Part shown: piece after piece, positions 1 through 6,602 of the stretch | How the letters are laid out: each line of letters starts with the position of its first letter | Position numbering within the stretch: position 1 is the stretch's first letter | Assembly: GCA_012514775.1 (NCBI GenBank) | Contig: JAAYZQ010000518.1 | Location: forward strand, 1 to 18,054 | Length of the DNA stretch: 18,054 nucleotides | Direction of reading: 5' to 3' | From: Anaerolineaceae bacterium | GTDB lineage: Bacteria > Chloroflexota > Anaerolineae > JAAYZQ01 | Program-made: the position numbers and the translations under genes | Notes under the pieces: model-generated | Seen by the model: only the letters and a program-made list of their open reading frames with translations | What the model was told of the DNA's origin: nothing | Database searches by the model: none

Positions 1-231
1 GCCAGCCCCCGGGGCAGCATTGCCCTGTACCGGACCGGGCAGGCGCGTGCTGCCGTGTTGGGACGCGACTATGTGATCCCCGACGACGTCAAAGCCCTGG
101 CCACGGCGACGTTGGCTCACTGTCTTATCATCAGCCCCTCGGCGCGCATCAAGAACGTCGATCCTCGGGCCGTCATCCAGGAGGTGCTGGATAGCACGCC
201 TGTGCCCGGTGCTCGGGTACGCAGTGCGTGA
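1..231 (+). CDS. MoxR-family AAA+ ATPase, C-terminal fragment
   Basis: The reading frame is open from base 1 and stops at TGA 229-231, leaving 76 residues of a protein whose start lies outside the window. The visible part is the helical lid of MoxR-type AAA+ ATPases: it begins [11 protein letters not shown], which matches the family's SPRASLAL block, and continues with [19 protein letters not shown] and a conserved L-x-H-x-L/I-I-x-S-P turn. MoxR ATPases are chaperone-like ATPases that act with VWA-domain proteins, often in envelope or metal-centre maturation. The Walker motifs are outside the window and were not seen. A partner such as DUF58 would be expected downstream in many genomes, but here a terminator-like hairpin and an unrelated radical SAM gene follow. 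Family assignment is good; the function in this organism is unknown. Confidence 0.85.
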   Translation, partial: ASPRGSIALYRTGQARAAVLGRDYVIPDDVKALATATLAHCLIISPSARIKNVDPRAVIQEVLDSTPVPGARVRSA

Positions 232-276
232 TCGCGGCCCCTGGAACCCGTTGCTCCCCGGGAGCGCAGATCAATC

Positions 277-308
277 CCTGCCGGGCAAGGCCGCCCGGCA
301 GGTCTTGT
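277..308 (+). terminator. terminator-like hairpin after the MoxR gene
   Basis: A perfect 10-bp GC-rich stem (277-286 with 293-302, loop AAGGCC) is followed by TCTTGT. The downstream T content is modest, so termination efficiency is uncertain. The position, about 45 bases after the MoxR stop and about 45 before the next start, fits a transcription unit boundary. Confidence 0.5.
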
Positions 309-352
309 CGCCTGTCGCCATGACGCGACGGGCCTGGAATAGGAAGAGTTAG

Positions 353-2110
353 ATGCCTAATACGGATCTCGTATTGCTGCACGCGCCAAGCGTGTACGAC
401 TTTCGGCAACGTTCGATCTTGTACGGACCGGTGAGCGACCTGGTCCCCAGCACCCCGGTCTTTGAGATGTATCCCATCGGGTTCACGACCATCGCCGAGT
501 ATCTGGAGCGCAATGGCTTTCGGGTGCGCATCGTCAACCTTGCCGTCCGCATGCTGAACGGAGAACGCTTTGACGCGGAAAAACTGATCCGCAAGCTGAA
601 CCCGGCGGTCTTTGGCATCGACCTACACTGGATGCCGCACGCCCACGGCGCCGTAGAGATCGCGCGCCTGTGCAAGCAATACCATCCGGATACGCCGGTC
701 ATGTTTGGCGGCTTTTCCTCCAGCTACTTTCACGAGGAGCTGGTCGCCCGCGCCGAGGTGGACTATGTGGTGCGCGGCGATTCGACCGAGGTGCCTGTCC
801 TGCAGTTGATGCAGCACCTGGCGGGCCGGCCCGGGGCCCCGGCCCTGGCCGAGATTCCCAACCTGACCTGGCAGGACGCCGATGGCACGATCCGTGCCAA
901 CGAGGTGACTTACAGCCCCGACAACCTGGACCACGTGCTCATCGATTATAGCTACGTGGTCAAGGCTGTGGCCCGCTATCGCGACCTGGCCAGTTTTGTG
1001 CCCTTCAAGGGCTGGCTGGGCTATCCCATCACCGCCGCTCTCAGCGTGCGGGGCTGCTCGCACAACTGCCGCACCTGTGGTGGCTCGGCCGCCACCTTTG
1101 CCGCCCTGCACAAGCGGCGCAAGCCCGCCTTTCGCGCGCCCGAGGACCTTGCCCAGGATATTCGCAACATCTCGCGCTTTAGCAAGGGGCCTGTGTTCAT
1201 CCTGGGCGACATCCGGCAGGCCGGGCAGGACTATGCCGACCGTTTCCTGCGGGCCATCCACGGCTACCAGGGGCCGGTCATCCTCGAGCTCTTTGGCGAC
1301 GCGGACCGCGATTTTATCCGGCGCGTGGCCGATGCCATGCCCAACTGGACGCTCGAGATCTCGCTGGAGACCCACAGCGATGAGGTCCGTTCGGCCTTTG
1401 GCCGCCCCTACAAGAACGCGGAAATCGAGAATACCATGCGCTATGCCCTGGAGGCAGGGGTCAAGCGCCTGGATGTGTTTTTCATGATCGGCCTGCCAAA
1501 GCAGGATTACCAATCGGTCATGGACACCGTCGACTACTGCGAGTACCTGATGCGAGACCTGGACGCCGTGCCCCAGGGCTCGGAGCGAAGGCTCATCCCC
1601 TTCATCTCGCCCCTGGCGCCCTTCCTGGATCCCGGCAGCCCGGTGTTCGAAAATCCGGAGCGCTACGGCTATCATTTCTTTGCCCGCAGCCTGGAGGAGC
1701 ACCGCCAGGCGCTGGTCCAGCCCAGTTGGAAGTATGTTCTGAACTACGAGACGCGCTGGCTGAACCGCGACGAGATCGTGGACAGCACCTACGAGGCCGG
1801 CATGCGCCTGAACCGGCTCAAGGCGCGCTACGGCCTGGTGGAGAAAGAGCAGGCCGAGCGCACAGAGGCGCGCATCCTCAAGGCCCGGCGCCTTATCGCC
1901 CAGATCGACGACATCATGAGCGTCCAGGATGAGGAGCGCCGTGGCCGGCTGCTGCGGGCCATCAAGCCCCAGGTGGACGATGCCAACCTGTCGACGGTTT
2001 GCGACAAGACCGAGCTGAACGTTCCCCTGAAGGGCCTGAAGCTGAACCTGCCCCGGGCGGCCTGTTTCTTTGTCGAGCATTCGTTCAAGAGCCTGCTGTC
2101 CCGGTTATAG
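353..2110 (+). CDS. B12-binding domain radical SAM protein (Ta0216-like family)
   Basis: This 585-residue protein has an N-terminal cobalamin-binding Rossmann region (about 1-150), then a radical SAM barrel. The [4Fe-4S] motif CSHNCRTC gives Cys235, Cys239 and Cys242 in the canonical CxxxCxxC spacing. In the B12 half the usual DxHxxG becomes D90-L-H92-W-M-P: the lower-ligand His is kept but the Gly is not. GGFSSS (119-124) matches the second cobalamin loop. Later barrel elements include EISLETHS and a GLPKQ loop. About 150 C-terminal residues are helical and charged, and the end (RAACFFVEHSFKSLLSRL) is amphipathic, possibly membrane-touching. ATG 353 has AGGAAG six bases upstream. Overall layout resembles the archaeal/bacterial Ta0216 family, whose substrate is unknown. 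A methyl or rearrangement reaction is possible but is inference. The PfkB gene follows after 5 bases and is probably co-transcribed. Confidence 0.85.
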   Translation: MPNTDLVLLHAPSVYDFRQRSILYGPVSDLVPSTPVFEMYPIGFTTIAEYLERNGFRVRIVNLAVRMLNGERFDAEKLIRKLNPAVFGIDLHWMPHAHGAVEIARLCKQYHPDTPVMFGGFSSSYFHEELVARAEVDYVVRGDSTEVPVLQLMQHLAGRPGAPALAEIPNLTWQDADGTIRANEVTYSPDNLDHVLIDYSYVVKAVARYRDLASFVPFKGWLGYPITAALSVRGCSHNCRTCGGSAATFAALHKRRKPAFRAPEDLAQDIRNISRFSKGPVFILGDIRQAGQDYADRFLRAIHGYQGPVILELFGDADRDFIRRVADAMPNWTLEISLETHSDEVRSAFGRPYKNAEIENTMRYALEAGVKRLDVFFMIGLPKQDYQSVMDTVDYCEYLMRDLDAVPQGSERRLIPFISPLAPFLDPGSPVFENPERYGYHFFARSLEEHRQALVQPSWKYVLNYETRWLNRDEIVDSTYEAGMRLNRLKARYGLVEKEQAERTEARILKARRLIAQIDDIMSVQDEERRGRLLRAIKPQVDDANLSTVCDKTELNVPLKGLKLNLPRAACFFVEHSFKSLLSRL

Positions 2111-2115
2111 ACATC

Positions 2116-2982
2116 ATGGAAACACGGAGTGCGCCGTTGGCCGAGTCAATTCCCGATTTCGTCGTCGTGGGTCACATCTGCCAGGACCTGCTGCCCAATG
2201 GAGGGCTGAGCCTGGGCGGCTCGGTCTCGTATGCCGCGACCACGGCACTGCAGATGGGCTATCGCGTCGGCATCGTCACCAGCGCCGGGCCGGACATGGA
2301 CCTGAAAGCGGCGTTGCCCGGCGCCGAGATCCTGTGCGACCGGGCAGCCGAGACCACCCTATTCGAGAACATCTATCATAACGGGCAGCGGACACAGATC
2401 CTCCACCGCCAGGCCAACCTGCTCACCTGCCGGCAGATCCCGCCCGCCTGGCGCCAGGCGCCCATGGCCTACCTGGGATCCATCGACCAGGAGATCGACG
2501 ACAGCGTCTTTCACTGCTTCAGGCCCGGCGTCAGGACCGGCGTCATGCCCCAGGGGTTTTTCCGCAAGTGGGACGAGCGCGGCCACGTCTACTTTACCGA
2601 GTGGACGCCACCCGAGTCTGTCCTGCGGCGCATCAACCTCCTGGTCCTCAGCGAGCTGGACGTGCCCGAGCCCCTGGTGTTGGCAGAGTCCTGGGCCGAG
2701 TTCGTCGGGATCGTGGTCGTAACCCACGCCGAGCGGGGAGCGACGGTCTTTCAGGCTGGGGAGAGGCGGCATTACCCGACCCGGCCCGCCCGCCAGGTGG
2801 ATCCCACGGGCGCCGGCGATGTCTTTGCCGCTGCCTTTCTCATCCGCCTGACCGAGACGGGCGATGCAGGCCAGGCGGCCATCTTTGCCAATACCGTCGC
2901 CTCGTTCTCGGTGGAAGGACCGGGTGTGAGTGGCATACCGGATAGGACGACCGTCGAGGAATATCTGAAGGGAGTTCGCTGA
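2116..2982 (+). CDS. PfkB/ribokinase-family sugar kinase
   Basis: The protein is 288 residues from ATG 2116. The frame is open further upstream to an ATG at 1999, but that would overlap the radical SAM gene by over 100 bases and add a non-homologous extension, so 2116 is preferred even though its Shine-Dalgarno is poor. The PfkB fold is clear: an N-terminal VVVGHICQDL strand-turn, the substrate-side GGSVSYAATTALQMG block (34-48), and the DPTGAGD anion-hole motif at 229-235, with D235 the expected catalytic base. The enzyme should phosphorylate a sugar, nucleoside or similar alcohol with ATP, but the substrate cannot be told. It is somewhat short for ribokinase because the lid region is small. 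The 5-base gap from the radical SAM gene suggests translational coupling and a shared pathway. A terminator-like hairpin follows. Confidence 0.85.
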   Translation: METRSAPLAESIPDFVVVGHICQDLLPNGGLSLGGSVSYAATTALQMGYRVGIVTSAGPDMDLKAALPGAEILCDRAAETTLFENIYHNGQRTQILHRQANLLTCRQIPPAWRQAPMAYLGSIDQEIDDSVFHCFRPGVRTGVMPQGFFRKWDERGHVYFTEWTPPESVLRRINLLVLSELDVPEPLVLAESWAEFVGIVVVTHAERGATVFQAGERRHYPTRPARQVDPTGAGDVFAAAFLIRLTETGDAGQAAIFANTVASFSVEGPGVSGIPDRTTVEEYLKGVR

Positions 2983-2983
2983 G

Positions 2984-3013
2984 GTGCGACGCCCTCGGCG
3001 CGAGGAGCACTTT
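2984..3013 (+). terminator. probable terminator after the radical SAM/PfkB pair
   Basis: Starting two bases after the pfkB-like stop, GTGC (2984-2987) pairs with GCAC (3007-3010). Inside it CCTCG (2993-2997) pairs with CGAGG (3001-3005) around a GCG loop. TTT follows directly at 3011. The stem has an internal bulge and the T-run is short, so this is a moderate call supported by the promoter just downstream. Confidence 0.4.
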
Positions 3014-3032
3014 ACCATATATATCACCCTTC

Positions 3033-3061
3033 TTGAGTTTTATGAAAAGCTGTGCTACAAT
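3033..3061 (+). promoter_or_regulatory. sigma-70 promoter for the recombinase operon
   Basis: TTGAGT (3033-3038) is separated by exactly 17 bases from TACAAT (3056-3061), with an extended -10 TGC at 3053-3055. The predicted start point is near 3068, giving a leader of about 65 bases before the recombinase ATG. The stretch 3011-3061 is strikingly AT-rich against its GC-rich surroundings, which adds support. Confidence 0.7.
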
Positions 3062-3132
3062 AGGGGTGTCGCCGATTCCAATGAGACGAGCTTGCGTTGG
3101 CTCGTGGCGACGGATAAGGAAGGGGGAGTACG

Positions 3133-4005
3133 ATGAAGACCAAGATCCAGCAGTTTTTGGATTACATCATGGAGGAAAAGGGCTATTCCACCAATACCCT
3201 GGCCGCCTATCGGAACGACCTTTCCCAGTTCGTCGAACAGATCGAATCCAAGATAGATAGCTGGGAGCAGGTAGACCGCAATCTCATCATCGACTATATC
3301 ATGGCTATGAAGGCGGATCAGGAGTATGCGTCGTCGACCGTTGCCCGCAAGGTGGCGGCCATCAAGTCGTTCTTTCACTACCTGGTGGACCACGGCTTGC
3401 TGGAGGACGATCCAACGGCCACGTTGGACTCGCCCAAGGTGCGCAAGCGCCTGCCCAAGGCCATCTCGGCGGAGGACCTGGAGCGCCTTCTGGCCGAGCC
3501 GGCCAACGACCGGACGGCCAAGGGGCTGCGGGATCGGGCGCTCCTGGAGCTGCTCTACGCCACGGGCCTGCGCGTCACCGAGGTCGTGTCGTTGGACGTG
3601 GAAGACGTGAACCTGGCCTCCTCTACCCTGCGCCTGGTGCGGTCGCGGGACAAGGCGGAGCGCATTGTCCCCATCCACGATCGCGCCATCGAGCCGCTGC
3701 GCGAGTACATGGAGCGGGGGCGCATGCAGCTCTTGCGCGATGCCGACGAGCAGGCTCTCTTTCTCAACCATCGAGGTCACCGGCTGACCCGGCAAGGTTT
3801 GTGGCTCATCGTCAAGCATTACGTCCGCGAGGTGGGAATCGTCGAGGACGTGACGCCCCACACGCTACGCCACACATTCGCCGCGCACCTCATTGAGAGG
3901 AAAGCCAACCTGGAGTATGTCCAGGAAATCCTGGGCCATGCCAGCATCTCGACGACGCAGGTGTACACCCAGGTGGGCAAAGTCGACTCGGCCGACGAAG
4001 ACTAG
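3133..4005 (+). CDS. xerD: Xer-family tyrosine recombinase
   Basis: At 290 residues this has the size of chromosomal XerC/XerD. The N-terminal SAM-like core-binding domain spans about 1-95. The catalytic domain carries all six expected residues: R147 (ATGLRVTE), K174 in the beta-hairpin, H243 and R246 (HTLRH), H269 (ILGHA) and the nucleophile Y278 (TTQVYTQV). Such enzymes resolve chromosome dimers at dif with FtsK. The hairpin usually reads GKGxKER in XerD; here it is RSRDKAER, a small divergence. The start is supported by a long purine-rich ribosome site (3116-3127). Context is housekeeping (a membrane PH protein, nucleoside phosphorylase and MurJ follow) with no attachment repeats or phage genes, so a resident dimer-resolution role is more likely than an integrase. 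XerC versus XerD cannot be settled from sequence alone. Confidence 0.85.
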   Translation: MKTKIQQFLDYIMEEKGYSTNTLAAYRNDLSQFVEQIESKIDSWEQVDRNLIIDYIMAMKADQEYASSTVARKVAAIKSFFHYLVDHGLLEDDPTATLDSPKVRKRLPKAISAEDLERLLAEPANDRTAKGLRDRALLELLYATGLRVTEVVSLDVEDVNLASSTLRLVRSRDKAERIVPIHDRAIEPLREYMERGRMQLLRDADEQALFLNHRGHRLTRQGLWLIVKHYVREVGIVEDVTPHTLRHTFAAHLIERKANLEYVQEILGHASISTTQVYTQVGKVDSADED

Positions 4006-4026
4006 GGGCGATAGCGGGAGGAGACA

Positions 4027-4887
4027 ATGGGGTACGTGGATCGGATTCTCGGCGAGAATGAGCAGATCGTGTACAAGACACACAAGCACTGGCTCGTGCT
4101 GCTGGAACGGATCTCGGCGCTGATCTTTGCCGTCGTCGTTTTTGCCGCCCTGGGGCTGGTGCTGCTCCTCTCGCAGGAGGGCCCGGAGGGAGAAGAGATC
4201 CGGCTGATCGTGGGCCTGGTGGCCCTCGGCAGCGTGATCCTGCCGCTCTTTGTGGTGCTTCGGGCCTGGCTGCGCGGTCTGCGCGGGCGCGAGTTCCTGC
4301 GCGCAAGCTGGCGCGCCGGCCTGGCCGCGATCCTGATCCTGGCCGTCGCCCTCTATGTCCTGCTCGGCAGCCAGTACAGGCTTGTGGGTTGGCTGTCGCT
4401 GGCGCTGGCGGCCATCCCCCTGTTCGACGTGATTCGCATCGTGGCCGACTGGGTGAATGAGGGCTTTATCATCACCAACCGGCGCGTCATGGAAGTCAGG
4501 GGCATCGTCAACAAGCACGTGCGAGACTCGGCCCTGGAAAAGGTCAACGACGTCGAGCTCGATCAGTCGGTCGTGGGGCGCGTCATCGGCTATGGCACCG
4601 TGCAGATCATCACCGGGTCCGACATCGGCATGAACATGTTCCGCCGCATCAACAACCCGGTGCGCTTCAAGCGCGAGATGCTCAACGCCAAGGAGCGCTT
4701 GCACGTCGACAGCGACATGCCCGCGAGGCGACCGGACACGGCGCCGCTGCCCTCCTTTTCGGCTGTCGAGGCCGAGCGGGAGCGCATTCCCGACCTGCTC
4801 ATCGAGCTGGCGGAGCTGCGCCAGCGGGGCATTCTCTCGGAAGAAGAGTTTCAGGCCAAGAAAAAAGACTTGTTGGATAGGATGTAA
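4027..4887 (+). CDS. membrane protein with bPH2 (YdbT-like) and SHOCT domains
   Basis: The protein has 286 residues. Four hydrophobic segments are visible at roughly 24-48, 58-82, 96-113 and 117-139. A bacterial PH-like domain (bPH2/DUF304) follows at about 143-218, with its characteristic NEGFIITNRRVMEVRG entry and the ALEKVNDVEL and GTVQIITGS strands. A proline-rich linker (about 228-245) leads to a C-terminal SHOCT helix pair (about 252-286; LAELRQRGILSEEEFQAKKK). SHOCT tails are oligomerisation modules and bPH2 proteins are membrane proteins of largely unknown role. ATG 4027 has GGGAGGAG at 4016-4023. It lies 21 bases after the recombinase gene, and its TAA stop directly abuts the next ATG. 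Membership in these families is solid; the biological role is not known. Confidence 0.85.
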   Translation: MGYVDRILGENEQIVYKTHKHWLVLLERISALIFAVVVFAALGLVLLLSQEGPEGEEIRLIVGLVALGSVILPLFVVLRAWLRGLRGREFLRASWRAGLAAILILAVALYVLLGSQYRLVGWLSLALAAIPLFDVIRIVADWVNEGFIITNRRVMEVRGIVNKHVRDSALEKVNDVELDQSVVGRVIGYGTVQIITGSDIGMNMFRRINNPVRFKREMLNAKERLHVDSDMPARRPDTAPLPSFSAVEAERERIPDLLIELAELRQRGILSEEEFQAKKKDLLDRM

Positions 4888-5748
4888 ATGGTCAAGCATT
4901 ATACACGTCAGGAGTACGAGGCGGCGACGGATTACATACGGGAGCGCAGCAGTTACCGCCCTCAGATCGGCATGATCCTCGGCTCGGGGCTCAACCCCCT
5001 GGCCGACGCTGTCCAGGATGCGGACCGGATTCCCTACACGGACGTCCCGAACTTTCCCCGGCCGACGGTCGAGGGGCACGCCGGGCAGTTGGTGCTGGGG
5101 CGGCTGCAGGGGGCCGAGGTCGCCATCATGCAGGGCCGGGTACACTTTTACGAGGGGTATCCCATCCAGCAGGTGGTCTTTCCCGTGCGCGTCCTGCAAG
5201 TCCTCGGCATCAAGACGCTCATCGTCACCAATGCCGCGGGCGGGCTCAACCCGCAGTTCCAGGCTGGAGAGCTGATGCTCATCGGCGATCACCTGAACCT
5301 GGTGGGCATGACGGGCAACAATCCTCTCTTCGGGCCAAACGACGAGAGTTTCGGCCCGCGCTTTCCCGACATGTCCCAGGCCTACGATCCGGAGCTGCGC
5401 CGCATCGCGCGCGAGGTGGCCCGCGAGAACGAAATCCCGCTCCACGAGGGTGTGTACGCGTCCCTCGGCGGTCCCTCTTTCGAGACGCCGGCCGAGATTC
5501 GCTTCTTGCGCACCATTGGAGCCGATGCCGTCGGCATGTCTACCGCGCCCGAGGTGGTTGTCGCCCGCCACGGCGGGGTGCGCGTGTTGGGTATTTCTGG
5601 CATATCGAACGTTCTGGTCGCCGAGGCCTCAGCCGGCCACGAGACGACCCACGAGGAGGTTCTGGCTGCCGGCCAGCAGATCGTGCCGCGCCTGACAAAG
5701 GTGATCTGCGGCGTCCTGGATCGCCTGGCAAAAGGCGCATTGCCCTGA
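4888..5748 (+). CDS. punA: purine nucleoside phosphorylase, trimeric type
   Basis: This 286-residue enzyme should convert purine nucleosides and phosphate into the free base and ribose (or deoxyribose) 1-phosphate in purine salvage. Phosphate-site elements are GSGLN (32-36, S33), R84 and H86 in MQGRVHFYEG, and TNAAGGLN (114-121). The base site has F198-E199 in GPSFETPAE, and M217 and N241 in ISGISN. The Glu/Asn pair is the signature of the low-mass, homotrimeric class that prefers guanine and hypoxanthine nucleosides, so 6-oxopurine specificity is inferred. Length fits the class. The ATG begins on the base after the upstream TAA, so translation is probably coupled to the bPH2-SHOCT gene. No sign of damage. 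Confidence 0.93.
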   Translation: MVKHYTRQEYEAATDYIRERSSYRPQIGMILGSGLNPLADAVQDADRIPYTDVPNFPRPTVEGHAGQLVLGRLQGAEVAIMQGRVHFYEGYPIQQVVFPVRVLQVLGIKTLIVTNAAGGLNPQFQAGELMLIGDHLNLVGMTGNNPLFGPNDESFGPRFPDMSQAYDPELRRIAREVARENEIPLHEGVYASLGGPSFETPAEIRFLRTIGADAVGMSTAPEVVVARHGGVRVLGISGISNVLVAEASAGHETTHEEVLAAGQQIVPRLTKVICGVLDRLAKGALP

Positions 5749-5835
5749 TCCGTGCTCGCGGCGAAGGGGCATCGGGGGAAGCCCCTCCACTGCAGCCGGC
5801 CGGGAATTGATATCTCGCCCTACAGGGAGTAGGCC

Positions 5836-6588
5836 ATGGAACAGGTCTTGCGATTTATCGCAGACTACCAATGGTGGATATACGCCGTACTGGGCCTCGT
5901 CCTGCTGTTTTACCTACGACGAGCCGTCGTATCACGCCAGCAAGGCGTGCGATCGATATTCAAGCTGGAACAAGAGCAGATGCACCTGCGCTACAGTCGC
6001 AGTGTCATGGTTTCGGCCTTTGTCTTGTTGCTCATGGTCGGCGTCTTTATGCTCGGCAATCCTCTCAACCTGACGCCGGCGGAGAACACGCCCGAGCCGT
6101 CGCCATCGGTCACAAACGGGCCCTTGACGGAGCCCACCCTGACACCTACCTCGCCGCCTCCGACCATCACCGCCACGCCCACCGCCACCCGGGTGCCGCC
6201 CACCTCCGTGTCTCGGCCCACGGCGACGGTCTCGGCCGGGCCCACGGCGACGCAAGCCCCGCAAGTGCAGCCGCCTGCCTGCCCCGATCCCAATCGGCGT
6301 ATCACGTCGCCGGGGATGAATCAGGTTGTGCAGGGCAGCGTGGCTGTGCGGGGCACGGCCAACCATCCGAACTTTGACTACTACAAGGTCGAGGTCGGGC
6401 AGGGCACAAATCCCCAGCAGTGGACGGTCGTCGGCGATCTGCACCGGGCACCGGTGGCCGGCGGCGTGCTGGAGACCTTTAACGCGGGTGCCTACCCGCC
6501 CGGGGTGTATACCCTCCGCCTGGTCGTGGTGGACATCACCGGTAATTTCCCTGAACCGTGCCGGGTGACCATCACCGTGCAGCGATAG
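5836..6588 (+). CDS. membrane-anchored protein with Thr/Pro-rich linker and extracellular domain
   Basis: I do not recognise a named family. The 250-residue protein has two hydrophobic segments (about 14-29 and 55-75) separated by a short charged stretch. A low-complexity Thr/Pro/Ala/Ser linker of about 70 residues (TPTSPPPT, TATPTATR, GPTATQAP) follows. A beta-rich domain of about 95 residues runs to the C terminus, from the CPDPNRRITSP turn through GVYTLRLVVVD. Two Cys residues, near the start of this domain and in PEPCRV near its end, could form a disulphide. The linker and domain are expected outside the membrane. The domain has the feel of an Ig-like fold found in Chloroflexota surface proteins, but that is inference. 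The start is supported by GGGAGTAGG at 5825-5833. It lies just upstream of murJ, suggesting an envelope role. Confidence 0.75.
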   Translation: MEQVLRFIADYQWWIYAVLGLVLLFYLRRAVVSRQQGVRSIFKLEQEQMHLRYSRSVMVSAFVLLLMVGVFMLGNPLNLTPAENTPEPSPSVTNGPLTEPTLTPTSPPPTITATPTATRVPPTSVSRPTATVSAGPTATQAPQVQPPACPDPNRRITSPGMNQVVQGSVAVRGTANHPNFDYYKVEVGQGTNPQQWTVVGDLHRAPVAGGVLETFNAGAYPPGVYTLRLVVVDITGNFPEPCRVTITVQR

Positions 6589-6602
6589 CCGAGGATCGGC
6601 CC

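Noticed and set aside
253..265. GCTCC-CCG-GGAGC hairpin after the MoxR gene
   Set aside because: Very short stem with no T-run; the larger 277-302 hairpin is a better terminator candidate.
623..2080. 485-codon minus-strand open frame across the radical SAM gene
   Set aside because: Antisense shadow; the plus-strand frame has the full CxxxCxxC and B12 motifs.
1999..2115. N-terminal extension of the PfkB kinase to the ATG at 1999
   Set aside because: It would overlap the radical SAM gene heavily and adds sequence without PfkB similarity.
3133..4005. Integrase as a sign of a mobile element
   Set aside because: No attachment-site repeats, tRNA, excisionase or phage genes are nearby, and length and residues fit a resident Xer recombinase.
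3865..5571. 568-codon open frame on the minus strand across the bPH2-SHOCT and PNP genes
   Set aside because: It is antisense to two well-recognised genes. It has low-complexity composition rich in His, Gln, Asp and Gly, as expected from the complement of high-GC coding sequence, and shows no domain.
5765..5786. AGGGGC/GCCCCT hairpin between PNP and the surface-protein gene as a terminator
   Set aside because: The stem is only 6 bp with a 10-base loop and no T-run follows, so transcription probably continues.
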